Shown piece after piece: positions 1 to 7,770 of a DNA stretch of 64,000 nucleotides; within the stretch, counting starts at the first letter, position 1, and each line of letters begins with the position of its first letter. The position numbers and the translations under genes are program-made. The stretch comes from Pseudomonadota bacterium (lineage in GTDB: Bacteria; Pseudomonadota; Alphaproteobacteria; Rhizobiales; Beijerinckiaceae). Below the pieces are notes generated by a model. That model did not search any database. It was not told where the DNA came from and saw nothing but the letters and a program-made list of their open reading frames with translations. The stretch is taken from assembly GCA_021804825.1 (NCBI GenBank), contig JAJZGX010000001.1, positions 1-64,000 on the forward strand. Direction: 5' to 3'.

Positions 1-332
1 AATGTTTCACCGCCCTCAATGATCATCTGATAGCTGCCGCGCATCAGGCCCGAGGGCGTTTTCAGCGGACAGCCGGATGTATAGCGGAAGGATTGGCCGG
101 GATCGAGCACGGGTTGCTCGCCGATGACCCCCGAACCGCGCACTTCCTCCGTCATGCCGCGCGCATCGGTGATGATCCAGTGGCGCCGCAGCAATTGCAC
201 GCGCACCGGCCCATGATTGGCGATCTCGACGGTATATATCCAGAAATATTGGCCAGATTCAGGGTCTGATCTTTGCGGCAGATATTCCGGCATGACGGTC
301 ACGTGGATGTTGCGTGTCACGGCATTATACAT
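1..332 (-). CDS. apaG: ApaG family protein (partial, C-terminus beyond left edge)
   Basis: The reverse strand reads from an ATG at 332 and runs off the window after about 110 codons. The translation begins MYNAVTRNIHVTVMPEYLPQ and continues through WIYTVEIANHGPVRVQLLRR and a Cys-Pro-Leu-Lys-Thr-Pro-Ser-Gly stretch, which matches the ApaG fold (about 125-130 residues, fibronectin-III-like beta sandwich). The family is associated with Co2+/Mg2+ resistance and occurs as a domain in F-box proteins; its biochemical role is not settled. About 90 percent of the protein is visible and no defect is seen. Family assignment is secure; function is only as good as the family knowledge. Confidence 0.9.
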   Translation of the reverse strand, partial: MYNAVTRNIHVTVMPEYLPQRSDPESGQYFWIYTVEIANHGPVRVQLLRRHWIITDARGMTEEVRGSGVIGEQPVLDPGQSFRYTSGCPLKTPSGLMRGSYQMIIEGGET

Positions 333-630
333 CGAGCAGCCTCATCGATTCCGCGCGTTGATTTCAAGCGCGCACCAAGACTCCGGCCGCCTATGAATGC
401 GCGGCCGCTGCCTGATTGTCAAAGCGTCAATGGCGTGGCTTGCAACGTTTCTTGACAGGCGTTTCTGGTCGAACTGGTTCCAGCACGCGTCAAGACGGAC
501 GATCCGCGTGCCTTGCTGCCGATGCCCCTTGGATTATCCAGGGTGTCATGAACCGGCGACCCGATCGCGCCACCAAAGGCAAGCCGGAACCCGCGTCGCA
601 GGTTCGTTCACTTGTCGTTGGATCGAGGAC
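333..630. other. Gene-free stretch upstream of apaG
   Basis: Nearly 300 bases lie between the apaG start and the end of the DUF2235 gene. No open frame here looks like a protein. The only structure noted is a dispersed dyad, CTTGAC at 451-456 and GTCAAG at 489-494, enclosing smaller CTGG/CCAG repeats; it may belong to the apaG promoter or be chance. No clear promoter or terminator was recognised. Confidence 0.3.
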
Positions 631-2010
631 TTAGTCGGCACCCGGCAGCGTCGGCAGTTTCAAGCGTTCGCGGGCCGCCAGCACCAGCGTCGCTGCTGCC
701 GCGCATTCGCCCGCTTGATAGGGGTTCAGCGGATGCCCGGCCCAGTCGACAATGCGGATTTCACGCGCGGGCTGAGCCAGCCCCGGCAAGCGCATGTAGG
801 TCGCGGTGATCTGGTCGAAAACGGCCATCAGATTTTCAGGGCTGTAGAGCAAGGCGTCACCGCTGACATCGACATAATGGCCGAGCCGTTCGATCACGCT
901 TTGATGAATGCTCTCATGCAGAACCTCAGCGTGGCGATCATAGCCGCTGGCCTCGACAAAATGCAGCCACGAATCGGGCACCGGGGTGTTGGCGATTGCA
1001 CGCAGATTGGTGCGCAGCAAACGCCACGCAAACTGGCGCATTTCATGTTGCGGGGCGAGATAGTCCTTGGTGCCGGAAAGGTGCGGCCCCAGACGCGGGT
1101 CAATCGGAAAATCCGGTAGATGCAGGCGGATGCGTTTCAGCATCCAATCCAGCGCAATGTCGTCGAGCTGCGGTTGCGGCAGCGCCTTGCGCTCTGCTTC
1201 AATCACCATCGAGCCGCCGACATCGGCATGCGCGCCGGCAAACCACACCTGCTCGACTTTGCCACTGAAATCCAGAAACGGCGTGCGCTGCCAGAGCGCG
1301 GCACAATAGGCCTCGCGATGCTCGTCAACGGCGAGAGCCTGCAGATTGACCTTGGTGATGCGGTTCAATTCGACATCGTGAAAGCCATATTTCGCGGCAT
1401 TGGCGCGGCTGAAGGCCACCAACGGAATCCCCAGCGCCCCGACAGTGTCGAACACCGCCAGCAATTCAATCGCAAATTCATCGGCGGGCCAAACATGAGC
1501 AGCGAGTTCAAGTTTCTCGGCCGGATATCGATCTGCTGGCTTTTGCCGGTAATAGGCCCAAGCGCGCGATTCCATGGCTGGTGTGCAATGTTCCGGGCGC
1601 AGCAGCCCCGCCGCCGCCACGTAACCAGCCAGCGAGCGGGCCGCAAAAGCGCCGCGTGAAAAGCCCAGGATGTAGATCTTGTCACCCGGCACATAGTTTT
1701 GCGCCAGAAATTTATAGCCCTCGCGAATCTTGAAGGCGATGCCCTCGCCGAAAGCCGCGCTTTGCATTTGCCGCTGGATGCGGTCGGTGGTCGATCCCAG
1801 ACCCGGCTGGTAATAGACGACACATTCATGGCCATTTTCGGCAAAGCGGCGCGGCTTCCACAGTCCGCCATGGCCCGGTTGCGGGCTGCTATGGCCGGTG
1901 TGGCTCAAGCTGCGATCAAGCAGGCCACGCAACCTCGCGATGTTGGTATCTTTGTCGCTGGTGTCGGTATTGTCCCACGTGCCATCAAGAAGGAGAACTA
2001 GCTGCTTCAT
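631..2010 (-). CDS. DUF2235 alpha/beta-hydrolase (Tle1-like phospholipase fold)
   Basis: This 459-residue protein opens with the DUF2235 signature (LVLLLDGTWDN). It carries the nucleophile elbow GFSRGAFAAR with Ser118 (G-x-S-x-G) and the second family motif AGAHADVGGS, whose Asp263 is the likely catalytic acid. DUF2235 proteins include the Tle1 phospholipase effectors of type VI secretion as well as many uncharacterised cytoplasmic hydrolases. No signal peptide, VgrG, PAAR or immunity gene is present nearby, so a secreted effector is not supported; a housekeeping lipase/esterase is more likely. The ATG start at 2010 has a G-rich ribosome-binding site. It stands alone, with tRNA-His upstream of it on the same strand. 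Confidence 0.8.
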   Translation of the reverse strand: MKQLVLLLDGTWDNTDTSDKDTNIARLRGLLDRSLSHTGHSSPQPGHGGLWKPRRFAENGHECVVYYQPGLGSTTDRIQRQMQSAAFGEGIAFKIREGYKFLAQNYVPGDKIYILGFSRGAFAARSLAGYVAAAGLLRPEHCTPAMESRAWAYYRQKPADRYPAEKLELAAHVWPADEFAIELLAVFDTVGALGIPLVAFSRANAAKYGFHDVELNRITKVNLQALAVDEHREAYCAALWQRTPFLDFSGKVEQVWFAGAHADVGGSMVIEAERKALPQPQLDDIALDWMLKRIRLHLPDFPIDPRLGPHLSGTKDYLAPQHEMRQFAWRLLRTNLRAIANTPVPDSWLHFVEASGYDRHAEVLHESIHQSVIERLGHYVDVSGDALLYSPENLMAVFDQITATYMRLPGLAQPAREIRIVDWAGHPLNPYQAGECAAAATLVLAARERLKLPTLPGAD

Positions 2011-2103
2011 CCGGCCCCCGAAATGCGAGCAAATCGCGACCGTTTTGGAGCTGGTCGCTTCACCGCGTTTGATCGTGCGTGATGGCCGATCGACCTTGCA
2101 CTA

Positions 2104-2180
2104 TGGTACAGCCACCCCGGCTCGAACGGGGGACCTCTAGATCCACAATCTAGCGCTCTAACCAACTGAGCTATGGCTGC
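2104..2180 (-). tRNA. tRNA-His (GTG), without G(-1)
   Basis: The reverse strand folds into a complete cloverleaf beginning GCAGCCATAGCTCAG and ending in an encoded CCA. The anticodon stem is CTAGA/TCTAG with loop TTGTGGA, giving anticodon GTG. The residue before position 1 is U, not the G(-1) universal in most tRNA-His, and the discriminator base is A73. These are the features of the alphaproteobacterial clade whose HisRS no longer needs G(-1). The first acceptor pair appears to be G1-U72. Confidence 0.95.
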
Positions 2181-2247
2181 AACGGCGCGGAACCTATGAG
2201 CAAAGCCCGCCAAATGCAAGGGGCCATCGACAGGCTTTACGCAAATT

Positions 2248-2309
2248 GATGACCGCAGCGCTGTCAACTGCGGTCATCATTGTCATGGGGCGGGCCGCGT
2301 GCGGCCCGC
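2248..2309 (-). terminator. Two tandem hairpins after the phasin genes
   Basis: Downstream of the phasin-like gene on the minus strand are two perfect stems. One at 2290-2309 has arms GCGGGCCGC/GCGGCCCGC and a 2-nt loop; one at 2248-2278 has 11-bp arms GATGACCGCAG/CTGCGGTCATC and a 9-nt loop. Neither is followed by a long U-run, so they could serve as Rho-assisted ends, 3' stabilisers or terminators. They separate the phasin transcript from tRNA-His. Confidence 0.55.
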
Positions 2310-2327
2310 GATATTGGTGCCGGGCAC

Positions 2328-2882
2328 TCAGGCCTTGAAAATACCTGCCCCGGATTGGCGCAGGCTTTCCAGCCAGGCTTCGCCGAAGCTCTGCCAGGCC
2401 TTGAACTGGGTCTGCGAGAAATCCTGCGCCAGCTTGAAAGCTTCCACAGGTGTCTTGCTCGAAGCCAGGGCATTGGCGAGCTGAATCTGCCCCTTGCCCT
2501 GATCGAGCCACAGTGCCACCGCACGGGCATTGAGGGCTTGGAGACCCTTCGCAGCCTCTACGGTCTTGGTTGCGGCTTTGGCCCGCACGGCTTCCGGCTT
2601 GGCCGCAGCAACGGAGGGCTTTGCCACAGGTGCCGGGCCGGTCTTGATCTCGACCAGCTTGGGTGCGGCAACTTGCGGCGCCGCGACCTTGACAGCGGCT
2701 TCGACCACGGGGGCGGCCGTCAGCTTGGGCGCAGCGACAGGCGCTGGTGCGCTGACAATGGCCGGTTTTGCAGCAACGGTGGGACGCGCCTTGGGCTGCG
2801 GCGGCGTGGTTTTTTGAACGATCGGCGCGGCTGACGCTGCTGCTTTGGCCTTGCCCGCCGAATTGGTAAGCTTGCGCTCCAT
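2328..2882 (-). CDS. Phasin-family protein with Ala/Pro-rich N-terminal arm
   Basis: The protein has about 184 residues. Residues 1 to about 110 are low-complexity Ala/Pro/Lys/Val (repeated PAPVAAPK-like units). The last 75 residues are an amphipathic helical segment (ALNARAVALWLDQGKGQIQ, then FKLAQDFSQTQFKAWQSFGEAW) of phasin type. Phasins coat polyhydroxybutyrate granules. The ATG at 2882 is preceded by AGGAG at good spacing; a GTG one codon earlier is possible. It follows the phasin gene at 2905 on the same strand and is probably cotranscribed. The N-terminal arm resembles the Lys/Ala/Pro-rich tails of histone-like or PhaF-type proteins, so a link between granule and nucleoid is conceivable but unproven. 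Confidence 0.65.
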   Translation of the reverse strand: MERKLTNSAGKAKAAASAAPIVQKTTPPQPKARPTVAAKPAIVSAPAPVAAPKLTAAPVVEAAVKVAAPQVAAPKLVEIKTGPAPVAKPSVAAAKPEAVRAKAATKTVEAAKGLQALNARAVALWLDQGKGQIQLANALASSKTPVEAFKLAQDFSQTQFKAWQSFGEAWLESLRQSGAGIFKA

Positions 2883-2904
2883 CACATCAACTCCTGTCAG
2901 CTGC

Positions 2905-3264
2905 TCACTTGGCCTTCATTGATTTCTGAACCGCTTCGCCAAGTTCTTTGGCCTGCGTCTGGATGGCAGCCATCTGAGTCTTGGCAAATTCGCTCTGGAG
3001 CGCCAGAACTTCGCTGAAATCCTTGGCTTTCACCAGTTTCTGGGCCAGATCGAATGCAGCCGAGACATTGTCCTGCGCATAGGTCATGGCCTTTTCGGTC
3101 ACGGTCTTGGCATTGGCTTGCAGCGATGATGTCGTGCCTTCGGCCTGACCAGCGGCCTTCTGGGCCGCGCCCATGAAGCCCTCAAAGGCTTTGCGTGCCT
3201 GATCAACGCTCTTTTCTGCAAATTCGCGCATTTCGCCGGGAACCTGATAGGGTGAATTGCTCAT
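2905..3264 (-). CDS. phaP: Phasin (PHB granule-associated protein)
   Basis: A 119-residue, almost wholly helical protein (MREFAEKSVDQARKAFEGF, AAQKAAGQ, FDLAQKLVKAKDFSEVLALQ, FAKTQMAAIQTQAKELGEAV) that matches the alphaproteobacterial phasin family (Phasin_2). Phasins cover the surface of poly-3-hydroxybutyrate granules and control granule size and number. The ATG at 3264 is chosen because GGAG lies 7 bases upstream; a TTG two codons earlier would also be in frame. The promoter carries two TGC-N3-GCAA sites, the first abutting a TATAAT box (3365-3399), fitting PhaR-type control by polymer level. It is followed by a second phasin-like gene. Confidence 0.85.
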   Translation of the reverse strand: MSNSPYQVPGEMREFAEKSVDQARKAFEGFMGAAQKAAGQAEGTTSSLQANAKTVTEKAMTYAQDNVSAAFDLAQKLVKAKDFSEVLALQSEFAKTQMAAIQTQAKELGEAVQKSMKAK

Positions 3265-3270
3265 GTCCAA

Positions 3271-3628
3271 ACTCCATTGATGGGGCTCCCCCTTGCCTCA
3301 TGTGCTGGGAGCCGGTCGGGCCTTGGCCCGCGCTCGAATTGAACGCGAGCATGATATAGGGCCGATTATATTGCATTGCAACATAATTGTGCGGTGCAAT
3401 ATGCGAATTTCCGCCGGATTTTGGGGTCAAATTGGCGCATTGTCGTGGTGGTCGGTCGTGAATTGCAACCATCGCCATGATTCAAGCTTTGCAGGCATGG
3501 ACAGACCGGGGGGTTGCCGCTAGCCTGTCGCGGCATTTTTACCCATGCAGCGCGGCAAGCAAACCGCGCCGGGCGCAGGAGGCCAGCGCTCAGGGACAAG
3601 CCATGACGATCATGCCGAGGAACAGGCG
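3271..3628. other. Intergenic region between phasin and kinase genes
   Basis: This divergent region holds the phasin promoter elements at 3365-3399. It also holds the 5' side of the kinase gene, where the frame is open from 3545 but the best ribosome-binding site is at about 3618. No further gene is supported. A lone TTGCAA at 3463-3468 resembles half of the phasin operator. Confidence 0.4.
3365..3399 (-). promoter_or_regulatory. Phasin promoter with PhaR/PhbF-type operators
   Basis: On the minus strand, TGTTGCAATGCAA (3371-3383) is followed directly by TATAAT (3365-3370), a good -10 box for the phasin gene. The core TTGCA-n-TGCAA is a perfect dyad and fits TGC-N3-GCAA. A second TGC-N3-GCAA, TGCGGTGCAA on the plus strand, lies at 3390-3399. 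PHB-responsive repressors (PhaR, PhbF) are known to bind such motifs at phasin promoters. A repressor here would overlap the polymerase site. Confidence 0.6.
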
Positions 3629-6397
3629 ATGCAAGAGAGCGGCGGTAAGGCAATGGAAACTGGAGAGCACGGAGCCTTGAGGGACCCGGGCTTCAGCATT
3701 GACGCGCGCGACCAGCTCTTTGGCGAACCTGCCACAGCCGACGCCCATTTGCGCGGCGACCCGATTCTGGTGATCCGTGCCGATCCGCTGCATGTCGTCT
3801 ATGCCAATGCCAGTGCGGCCAGCATGATCGGGGCGGCAACGCCCGGCGAGCTCACCGCGACGCTTGCAGCTGGTGATCGGGCCGCATGGCATCGGTTGGA
3901 GCACCTCGCAAACCACCTGACGCCGCGCCCGAATCCGCAAATGGAGCGCCTGCGTCTGCCTGTGGCTGGTGCCATGCGGCAGATCACGCTGCTTTGCCGC
4001 AGGTTCACCACAGACGATCAAAAGCCTGCCTTGCTGCTGATCGCCCCCGGCCTCGATGGCGCCTGGCGGCACCGGCCCGAGGTGACACCGCGCCTCGATA
4101 ATTTGCCGGAAGCGGCGGCGATTGACGACGTCGCCGCTCTTGAGCCCGATGCGGCCATGGGCGGCACGGATGCACCCGAGGCCGTTGCCGAGGCGGTGGC
4201 TGCACCTGTGGTCAGTGTCACGCACGCCCCCGACGTGACCAGTGATGACGAAGGTGGCGCCGCAAGCCGACGCTTTGTCTGGCGGGCGGATTTCAATCAT
4301 TGCCTCACCCATATTTCGGAAGATGGATGCGCTGCCCTTGGCCTTGACGAGGAGGTATGGCGCGGCAAGACTTGGGCCGAGATCATCCCTGACGCGGAGG
4401 CGGGCGCACAACTTGTCACTCACCTCGAACAGACCGCAAGCTGGAGCGGCGAGCCCTTGCGCTGGAGCCCTGCCCTGCTGCTGACGCTTGGGGCAACACC
4501 GCTGTTCAAGCCGGTGCGCCTGTTTGCCGGGTGGCGCGGTTACGGCGTTGTCCAGCACGCACCTCCCGCAAGCGGGTTCGCGCCCGATGATGCAGAGGCC
4601 ATGCCGGCGCCAGCCCACCACGAAGATGCCAAAGCTGCCGACGAAGCCGCCAGTTTCGCGACGTCGGCCGCCCCTTCCGAGATCGTCGCCGAGGCCGCCG
4701 AAGGTCAAGCGCCGCATGACCCGCTGCCACATGAACCCGTGCTGCAGAGCGACCATGAAGATGAGCCATCAACCGACGCCGACGAACCCGCAACCGGCAT
4801 CGCCGTAGAGCCTTTGACAGCGGCAGAATCGCGGGCCTTCAACGAGATCGGCGAGCGTCTGTCGCCGCATCTCGTCGCGGCAGAACCGGCTGCCACCCCC
4901 GAAGAACCCGCCGCAACTGGCAAGACGTCGACGCCATCTGCCGCGCCGGATGAGGCCAGCTTTGCCGCCTTGCTCGACATACTGCCGCTCGGCCTGCTGG
5001 TGGCGCGCGGCGGCGAGACCTTGTTCATCAACAAGCCGCTGCTGCAACATGCCGGGTTTTCCGACGCATCCGCGCTGGCGGCTGCCGGTGGTGCCGATCA
5101 AGTGACGGCGCGCCTCGCTTCCGCGCAGGGCATGATGGAAGCCAGCGACGAAGGCGAGCCCGGCGAGGATGGGCGCGTGTTCCTTCTGCGCCAGATCATC
5201 TGGCAGGGCGAGCCCGCCAGTCTGCTGACGACGGGGCTGGGCCAGCCTGCCGACAGCGTGCGCGCCCAGCACCGCACAGCCGAAGCTGAAGCGCGTGATC
5301 TTCGCGCCATACTCGACACCGCAACCGACGGCGTCGTGACTTTGGATGCCAATGCGCATGTGCTGTCGCTCAACAAGTCCGCCGAGGCGCTGTTTGGCTG
5401 CGATGGCGCGGATTACATCGGCCAACCCTTCGCCAGCCTGCTGCAGCGCGACGGCCAAGCCGCCTTTGCCGGCTATTTCAGCGGTGTGACGTCCAATGGC
5501 GTCGCCAGCCTCATGAATGACGGGCGCGAGATTGCCGGACGCACTGCCAAAGGTGGGCATATCCCGCTGTTCATGACGCTGGGGCGCATCGGCACGCCCG
5601 AAGAGCCGCGCTATTGCGGCGTGCTGCGCGACATGACGCAATGGAAAAAGGTCGAAGCCGAACTCAATGAAGCGCGCCATGAGGCCGAGCGCGCCAGTGC
5701 CATCAAATCAGAATTTCTGGCGCGCATCAGCCACGAAATCCGCACCCCGCTGGGGGCGATTCTCGGGTTTTCCGAAGTCATGTCCGAGGAGCGCCTCGGG
5801 CCCGTCGGCAACGAGCGTTACCGGGAATATCTGAAAGACATTCACGCTTCCGGCCAGCATGTCATGAGCCTGGTCAATGACCTGCTCGATCTTTCAAAGA
5901 TCGAATCAGGCAAGCTGGACATGAGTTTCACCAGCGTAGATATCAACCAGATCGCCGAAGAATGTATCATGCTGATGCAGCCCGTCGCGGCACGCGAGCA
6001 CGTCGTGCTGCGGCGCTCTCTTGCCGCCAATCTGCCACCTGTGGTGGCTGACGAGCGCTCGCTGCGTCAGATCATGCTCAATATCCTCTCCAATGCCATC
6101 AAATTCAACGTCAGCAGTGGCCAGGTGATCGTTTCGACGGCCTTGACCGACAGCGGCCATGCCGTGCTGCGGGTGCGCGATACCGGCACCGGCATGAGCG
6201 AAGATGAGGTGCAACTCGCCATGGAACCTTTTCGACAATTGCCCAATGCCGCCCAGAAGCGCGGCACCGGACTCGGCCTGCCGATCACCAGGGCGCTGAT
6301 TGAAGCCAACCGCGCCAGTCTGGTCATTCGCAGCCGCCCAAATGAAGGCACGATGGTCGAGATCGCCTTTCCGCCGACGCGGGTGCTGGCGGAGTAG
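3629..6397 (+). CDS. Multi-PAS sensor histidine kinase, PdhS/PleC-DivJ type
   Basis: About 922 residues from the ATG at 3629, chosen because GAGGA sits 7 bases upstream; the frame is open to an ATG at 3545. An N-terminal PAS-like region is followed by a long Ala/Pro/Glu-rich linker, a second PAS (about 585-690) and a HisKA domain with FLARISHEIRTPLGAILGFS (phospho-acceptor His702). The HATPase follows with N box NILSNAIKFN, G1 DTGTGMSEDEV and G2 GTGLGLPI. The helix-1 and DHp sequence (ERYREYLKDIHASG, LVNDLLDLSKIESGKL) closely resembles PdhS-family kinases, which act on DivK in cell-cycle control. No membrane segment is seen, so it is probably cytoplasmic and may be polar. There is no cognate regulator beside it. 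Kinase identity is certain; PdhS subgroup is an inference. Confidence 0.85.
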   Translation: MQESGGKAMETGEHGALRDPGFSIDARDQLFGEPATADAHLRGDPILVIRADPLHVVYANASAASMIGAATPGELTATLAAGDRAAWHRLEHLANHLTPRPNPQMERLRLPVAGAMRQITLLCRRFTTDDQKPALLLIAPGLDGAWRHRPEVTPRLDNLPEAAAIDDVAALEPDAAMGGTDAPEAVAEAVAAPVVSVTHAPDVTSDDEGGAASRRFVWRADFNHCLTHISEDGCAALGLDEEVWRGKTWAEIIPDAEAGAQLVTHLEQTASWSGEPLRWSPALLLTLGATPLFKPVRLFAGWRGYGVVQHAPPASGFAPDDAEAMPAPAHHEDAKAADEAASFATSAAPSEIVAEAAEGQAPHDPLPHEPVLQSDHEDEPSTDADEPATGIAVEPLTAAESRAFNEIGERLSPHLVAAEPAATPEEPAATGKTSTPSAAPDEASFAALLDILPLGLLVARGGETLFINKPLLQHAGFSDASALAAAGGADQVTARLASAQGMMEASDEGEPGEDGRVFLLRQIIWQGEPASLLTTGLGQPADSVRAQHRTAEAEARDLRAILDTATDGVVTLDANAHVLSLNKSAEALFGCDGADYIGQPFASLLQRDGQAAFAGYFSGVTSNGVASLMNDGREIAGRTAKGGHIPLFMTLGRIGTPEEPRYCGVLRDMTQWKKVEAELNEARHEAERASAIKSEFLARISHEIRTPLGAILGFSEVMSEERLGPVGNERYREYLKDIHASGQHVMSLVNDLLDLSKIESGKLDMSFTSVDINQIAEECIMLMQPVAAREHVVLRRSLAANLPPVVADERSLRQIMLNILSNAIKFNVSSGQVIVSTALTDSGHAVLRVRDTGTGMSEDEVQLAMEPFRQLPNAAQKRGTGLGLPITRALIEANRASLVIRSRPNEGTMVEIAFPPTRVLAE

Positions 6398-6425
6398 AGC
6401 CTTGCGCAAATCGGGGAACGGGGCA

Positions 6426-6788
6426 ATGAATCTGGCAGGATTGTTAGTGCTTGGGCTTGCCGCTGGCGCCTTGAGCGGGCTCACGGGCATGGGTGGCGGC
6501 ACGATTCTGGTGCCGGTGCTGCTTTATGTGTTCGGCTTTTCCATCCACGAAGCGCAGGGCACCACGCTGGCGCTGATGGTGCCGCCGATCGGGCTGGTGG
6601 CGGCCTATGAATATTTCCAGAAGGGCTATGTCAATGTCACAGCAGCCTTGCTGATCGCCCTTGGCTTTCTGATCGGCAGCGTGTTTGGTGCCAAGCTGGA
6701 ATTTGTGTTACCCGCTGACCTGCTGCGGCGCATTTTTGCGCTGCTGCTGCTGGCGGTCGCCATGGAAATGCTGCTGAAAAAGGCTTGA
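6426..6788 (+). CDS. TSUP (TauE/SafE) family permease, single-repeat
   Basis: A 120-residue membrane protein from the ATG at 6426 (GGGG upstream). It has about four hydrophobic helices and the TSUP motif GLTGMGGGTILVPVLLY near the N-terminus, followed by EAQGTTLALMVPP. TSUP proteins export sulfite, sulfoacetate or other organic anions. Most have two such repeats (about 250 residues); this one has a single repeat and would need to dimerise. It lies 28 bases after the kinase gene. SqrR/BigR-type operons often contain a TSUP gene and such a regulator lies 2 kb away, but the genes are not contiguous, so a sulfur role is only a suggestion. Confidence 0.8.
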   Translation: MNLAGLLVLGLAAGALSGLTGMGGGTILVPVLLYVFGFSIHEAQGTTLALMVPPIGLVAAYEYFQKGYVNVTAALLIALGFLIGSVFGAKLEFVLPADLLRRIFALLLLAVAMEMLLKKA

Positions 6789-6827
6789 GGCGCGAAACGC
6801 ACCCAGCCTGCGGATCATGCCGCCTCG

Positions 6828-6854
6828 CACCATGATGGAGCTTGCGTCATGGTG
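6828..6854. repeat. 8-bp inverted repeat at the 3' end of tRNA-Ala
   Basis: CACCATGA (6828-6835) and TCATGGTG (6847-6854) are perfect inverted copies with an 11-nt loop. The right arm covers the encoded CCA of the tRNA. It may be a 3'-trailer hairpin or terminator for the tRNA transcript, or for the permease gene read from the other side. No U-run follows. Confidence 0.35.
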
Positions 6855-6925
6855 GAGCTGATGAGAGTCGAACTCACGACCTCTGCAGTGCGATTGCAGC
6901 GCTCTACCAACTGAGCTACAGCCCC
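6850..6925 (-). tRNA. tRNA-Ala (CGC)
   Basis: The reverse strand gives a full cloverleaf starting GGGGCTGTAGCTCAG with anticodon stem CTGCA/TGCAG and loop ATCGCAC, anticodon CGC, which reads GCG alanine codons. The acceptor stem has the G3-U70 wobble pair that is the alanine identity element, discriminator A73, and an encoded CCA at 6850-6852. It is the C-ending isoacceptor, useful in a GC-rich genome rich in GCG codons. Confidence 0.95.
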
Positions 6926-7143
6926 GACGCGTTGGGCTTTACGCTTGCAGCCGCGCCTTTGTCAACGCGGCATGCGCGCCTTCTTGCGGCAACCCGCCTT
7001 GGGTTTGCCATCGCGTGCCGAGGCGCGAGCGGGCCACGACTTGGCCGCCGCCGCTTCGTTCCTGCATTTTGATCTAACGCAAGGCGGTCGCGGCAAAATG
7101 CGTGGATACTGGCACCCTTGGTCTATCAGAATGCGAGGGCGCG

Positions 7144-7770
7144 GTGCTGAATCTTGGTGCCTTGGAGCAAGCGGCGATGGCAAGGCAGCCATTTGCCTAT
7201 TTCGCCGCCAGCAATGTCCTCGATGACGCAGCGCTGGATGCGATTTCCAAAGATTTTCCGGATATCAGCAAACCGGGCATTTTTCCTTTGGCGGATCTGC
7301 GTTTCGGCGAGGCCTTCGCGCGGCTGATCGATGAAATCAGGGGCCGCGAGCTTGAAGCGGTGCTGGAGGCGAAGTTCGGCCTGAAACTGTCGGACAAGCC
7401 GTTGATGGTCACGGTGCGCGGCCGTTGCCAGAAGAAGGACGGGCGCATCCACACTGATTCAAAAGACAAAGTGGTGACCTGCCTGCTTTATCTCAATGAC
7501 AAGTCCTGGAATGCCGATGGCGGTCGCCTTCGCCTGCTGCGCGACGGCAATGATCTGGAAAGCACAATCGTTGAAGTGCCGCCCAATGGCGGCAATTTTG
7601 TCGCGTTTCAGCGCAGCGACAATTCATGGCATGGCCACGCGCCGTTCGAGGGACCGCGCCGTTATGTGATGTTCAATTGGGTGACATCGGAAGCGACACT
7701 GGCCAAAAACCTTGGCCGCCACAGATTATCTGCCTTGTTCAAGCGAATGCGAGGGTCTTATGGCTACTGA
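7144..7770 (+). CDS. 2-oxoglutarate/Fe(II)-dependent oxygenase (first of a tandem pair)
   Basis: About 208 residues from the GTG at 7144 (upstream GCGAGGG); the frame is open to a GTG at 7102. The double-stranded beta-helix residues are visible: the iron ligands His-x-Asp in GRIHTDSKDKV, the distal His in DNSWHGH, and the 2-oxoglutarate-binding Arg in RRYVMFNW. LLYLND and GGRLRLL complete the fold of the prolyl-hydroxylase-like 2OG-FeII_Oxy family. The reaction would be hydroxylation coupled to decarboxylation of 2-oxoglutarate; the substrate is unknown. Its stop overlaps the start of the next oxygenase gene by 11 bases, and both genes share the same GCGAGGG ribosome-binding site, which supports both start choices and translational coupling. 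Confidence 0.8.
   Translation: MLNLGALEQAAMARQPFAYFAASNVLDDAALDAISKDFPDISKPGIFPLADLRFGEAFARLIDEIRGRELEAVLEAKFGLKLSDKPLMVTVRGRCQKKDGRIHTDSKDKVVTCLLYLNDKSWNADGGRLRLLRDGNDLESTIVEVPPNGGNFVAFQRSDNSWHGHAPFEGPRRYVMFNWVTSEATLAKNLGRHRLSALFKRMRGSYGY

Noticed and set aside
397-1119. Long open frame on the plus strand opposite the DUF2235 gene
   Set aside because: It is antisense to a gene with clear motifs, its product is Arg/Gln/His-rich and matches no family; GC-rich DNA leaves such frames open by chance.
631-2010. DUF2235 protein as a type VI effector
   Set aside because: No VgrG, PAAR, adaptor or immunity gene is adjacent and no export signal is present.
6828-6854. Inverted repeat at tRNA-Ala as an attachment site
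   Set aside because: No integrase or second copy is seen; a 3'-end hairpin is simpler.
7102-7143. Upstream GTG (7102) as start of the first oxygenase
   Set aside because: The GTG at 7144 has the same GCGAGGG site as the second oxygenase gene; 7102 has no good ribosome-binding site.
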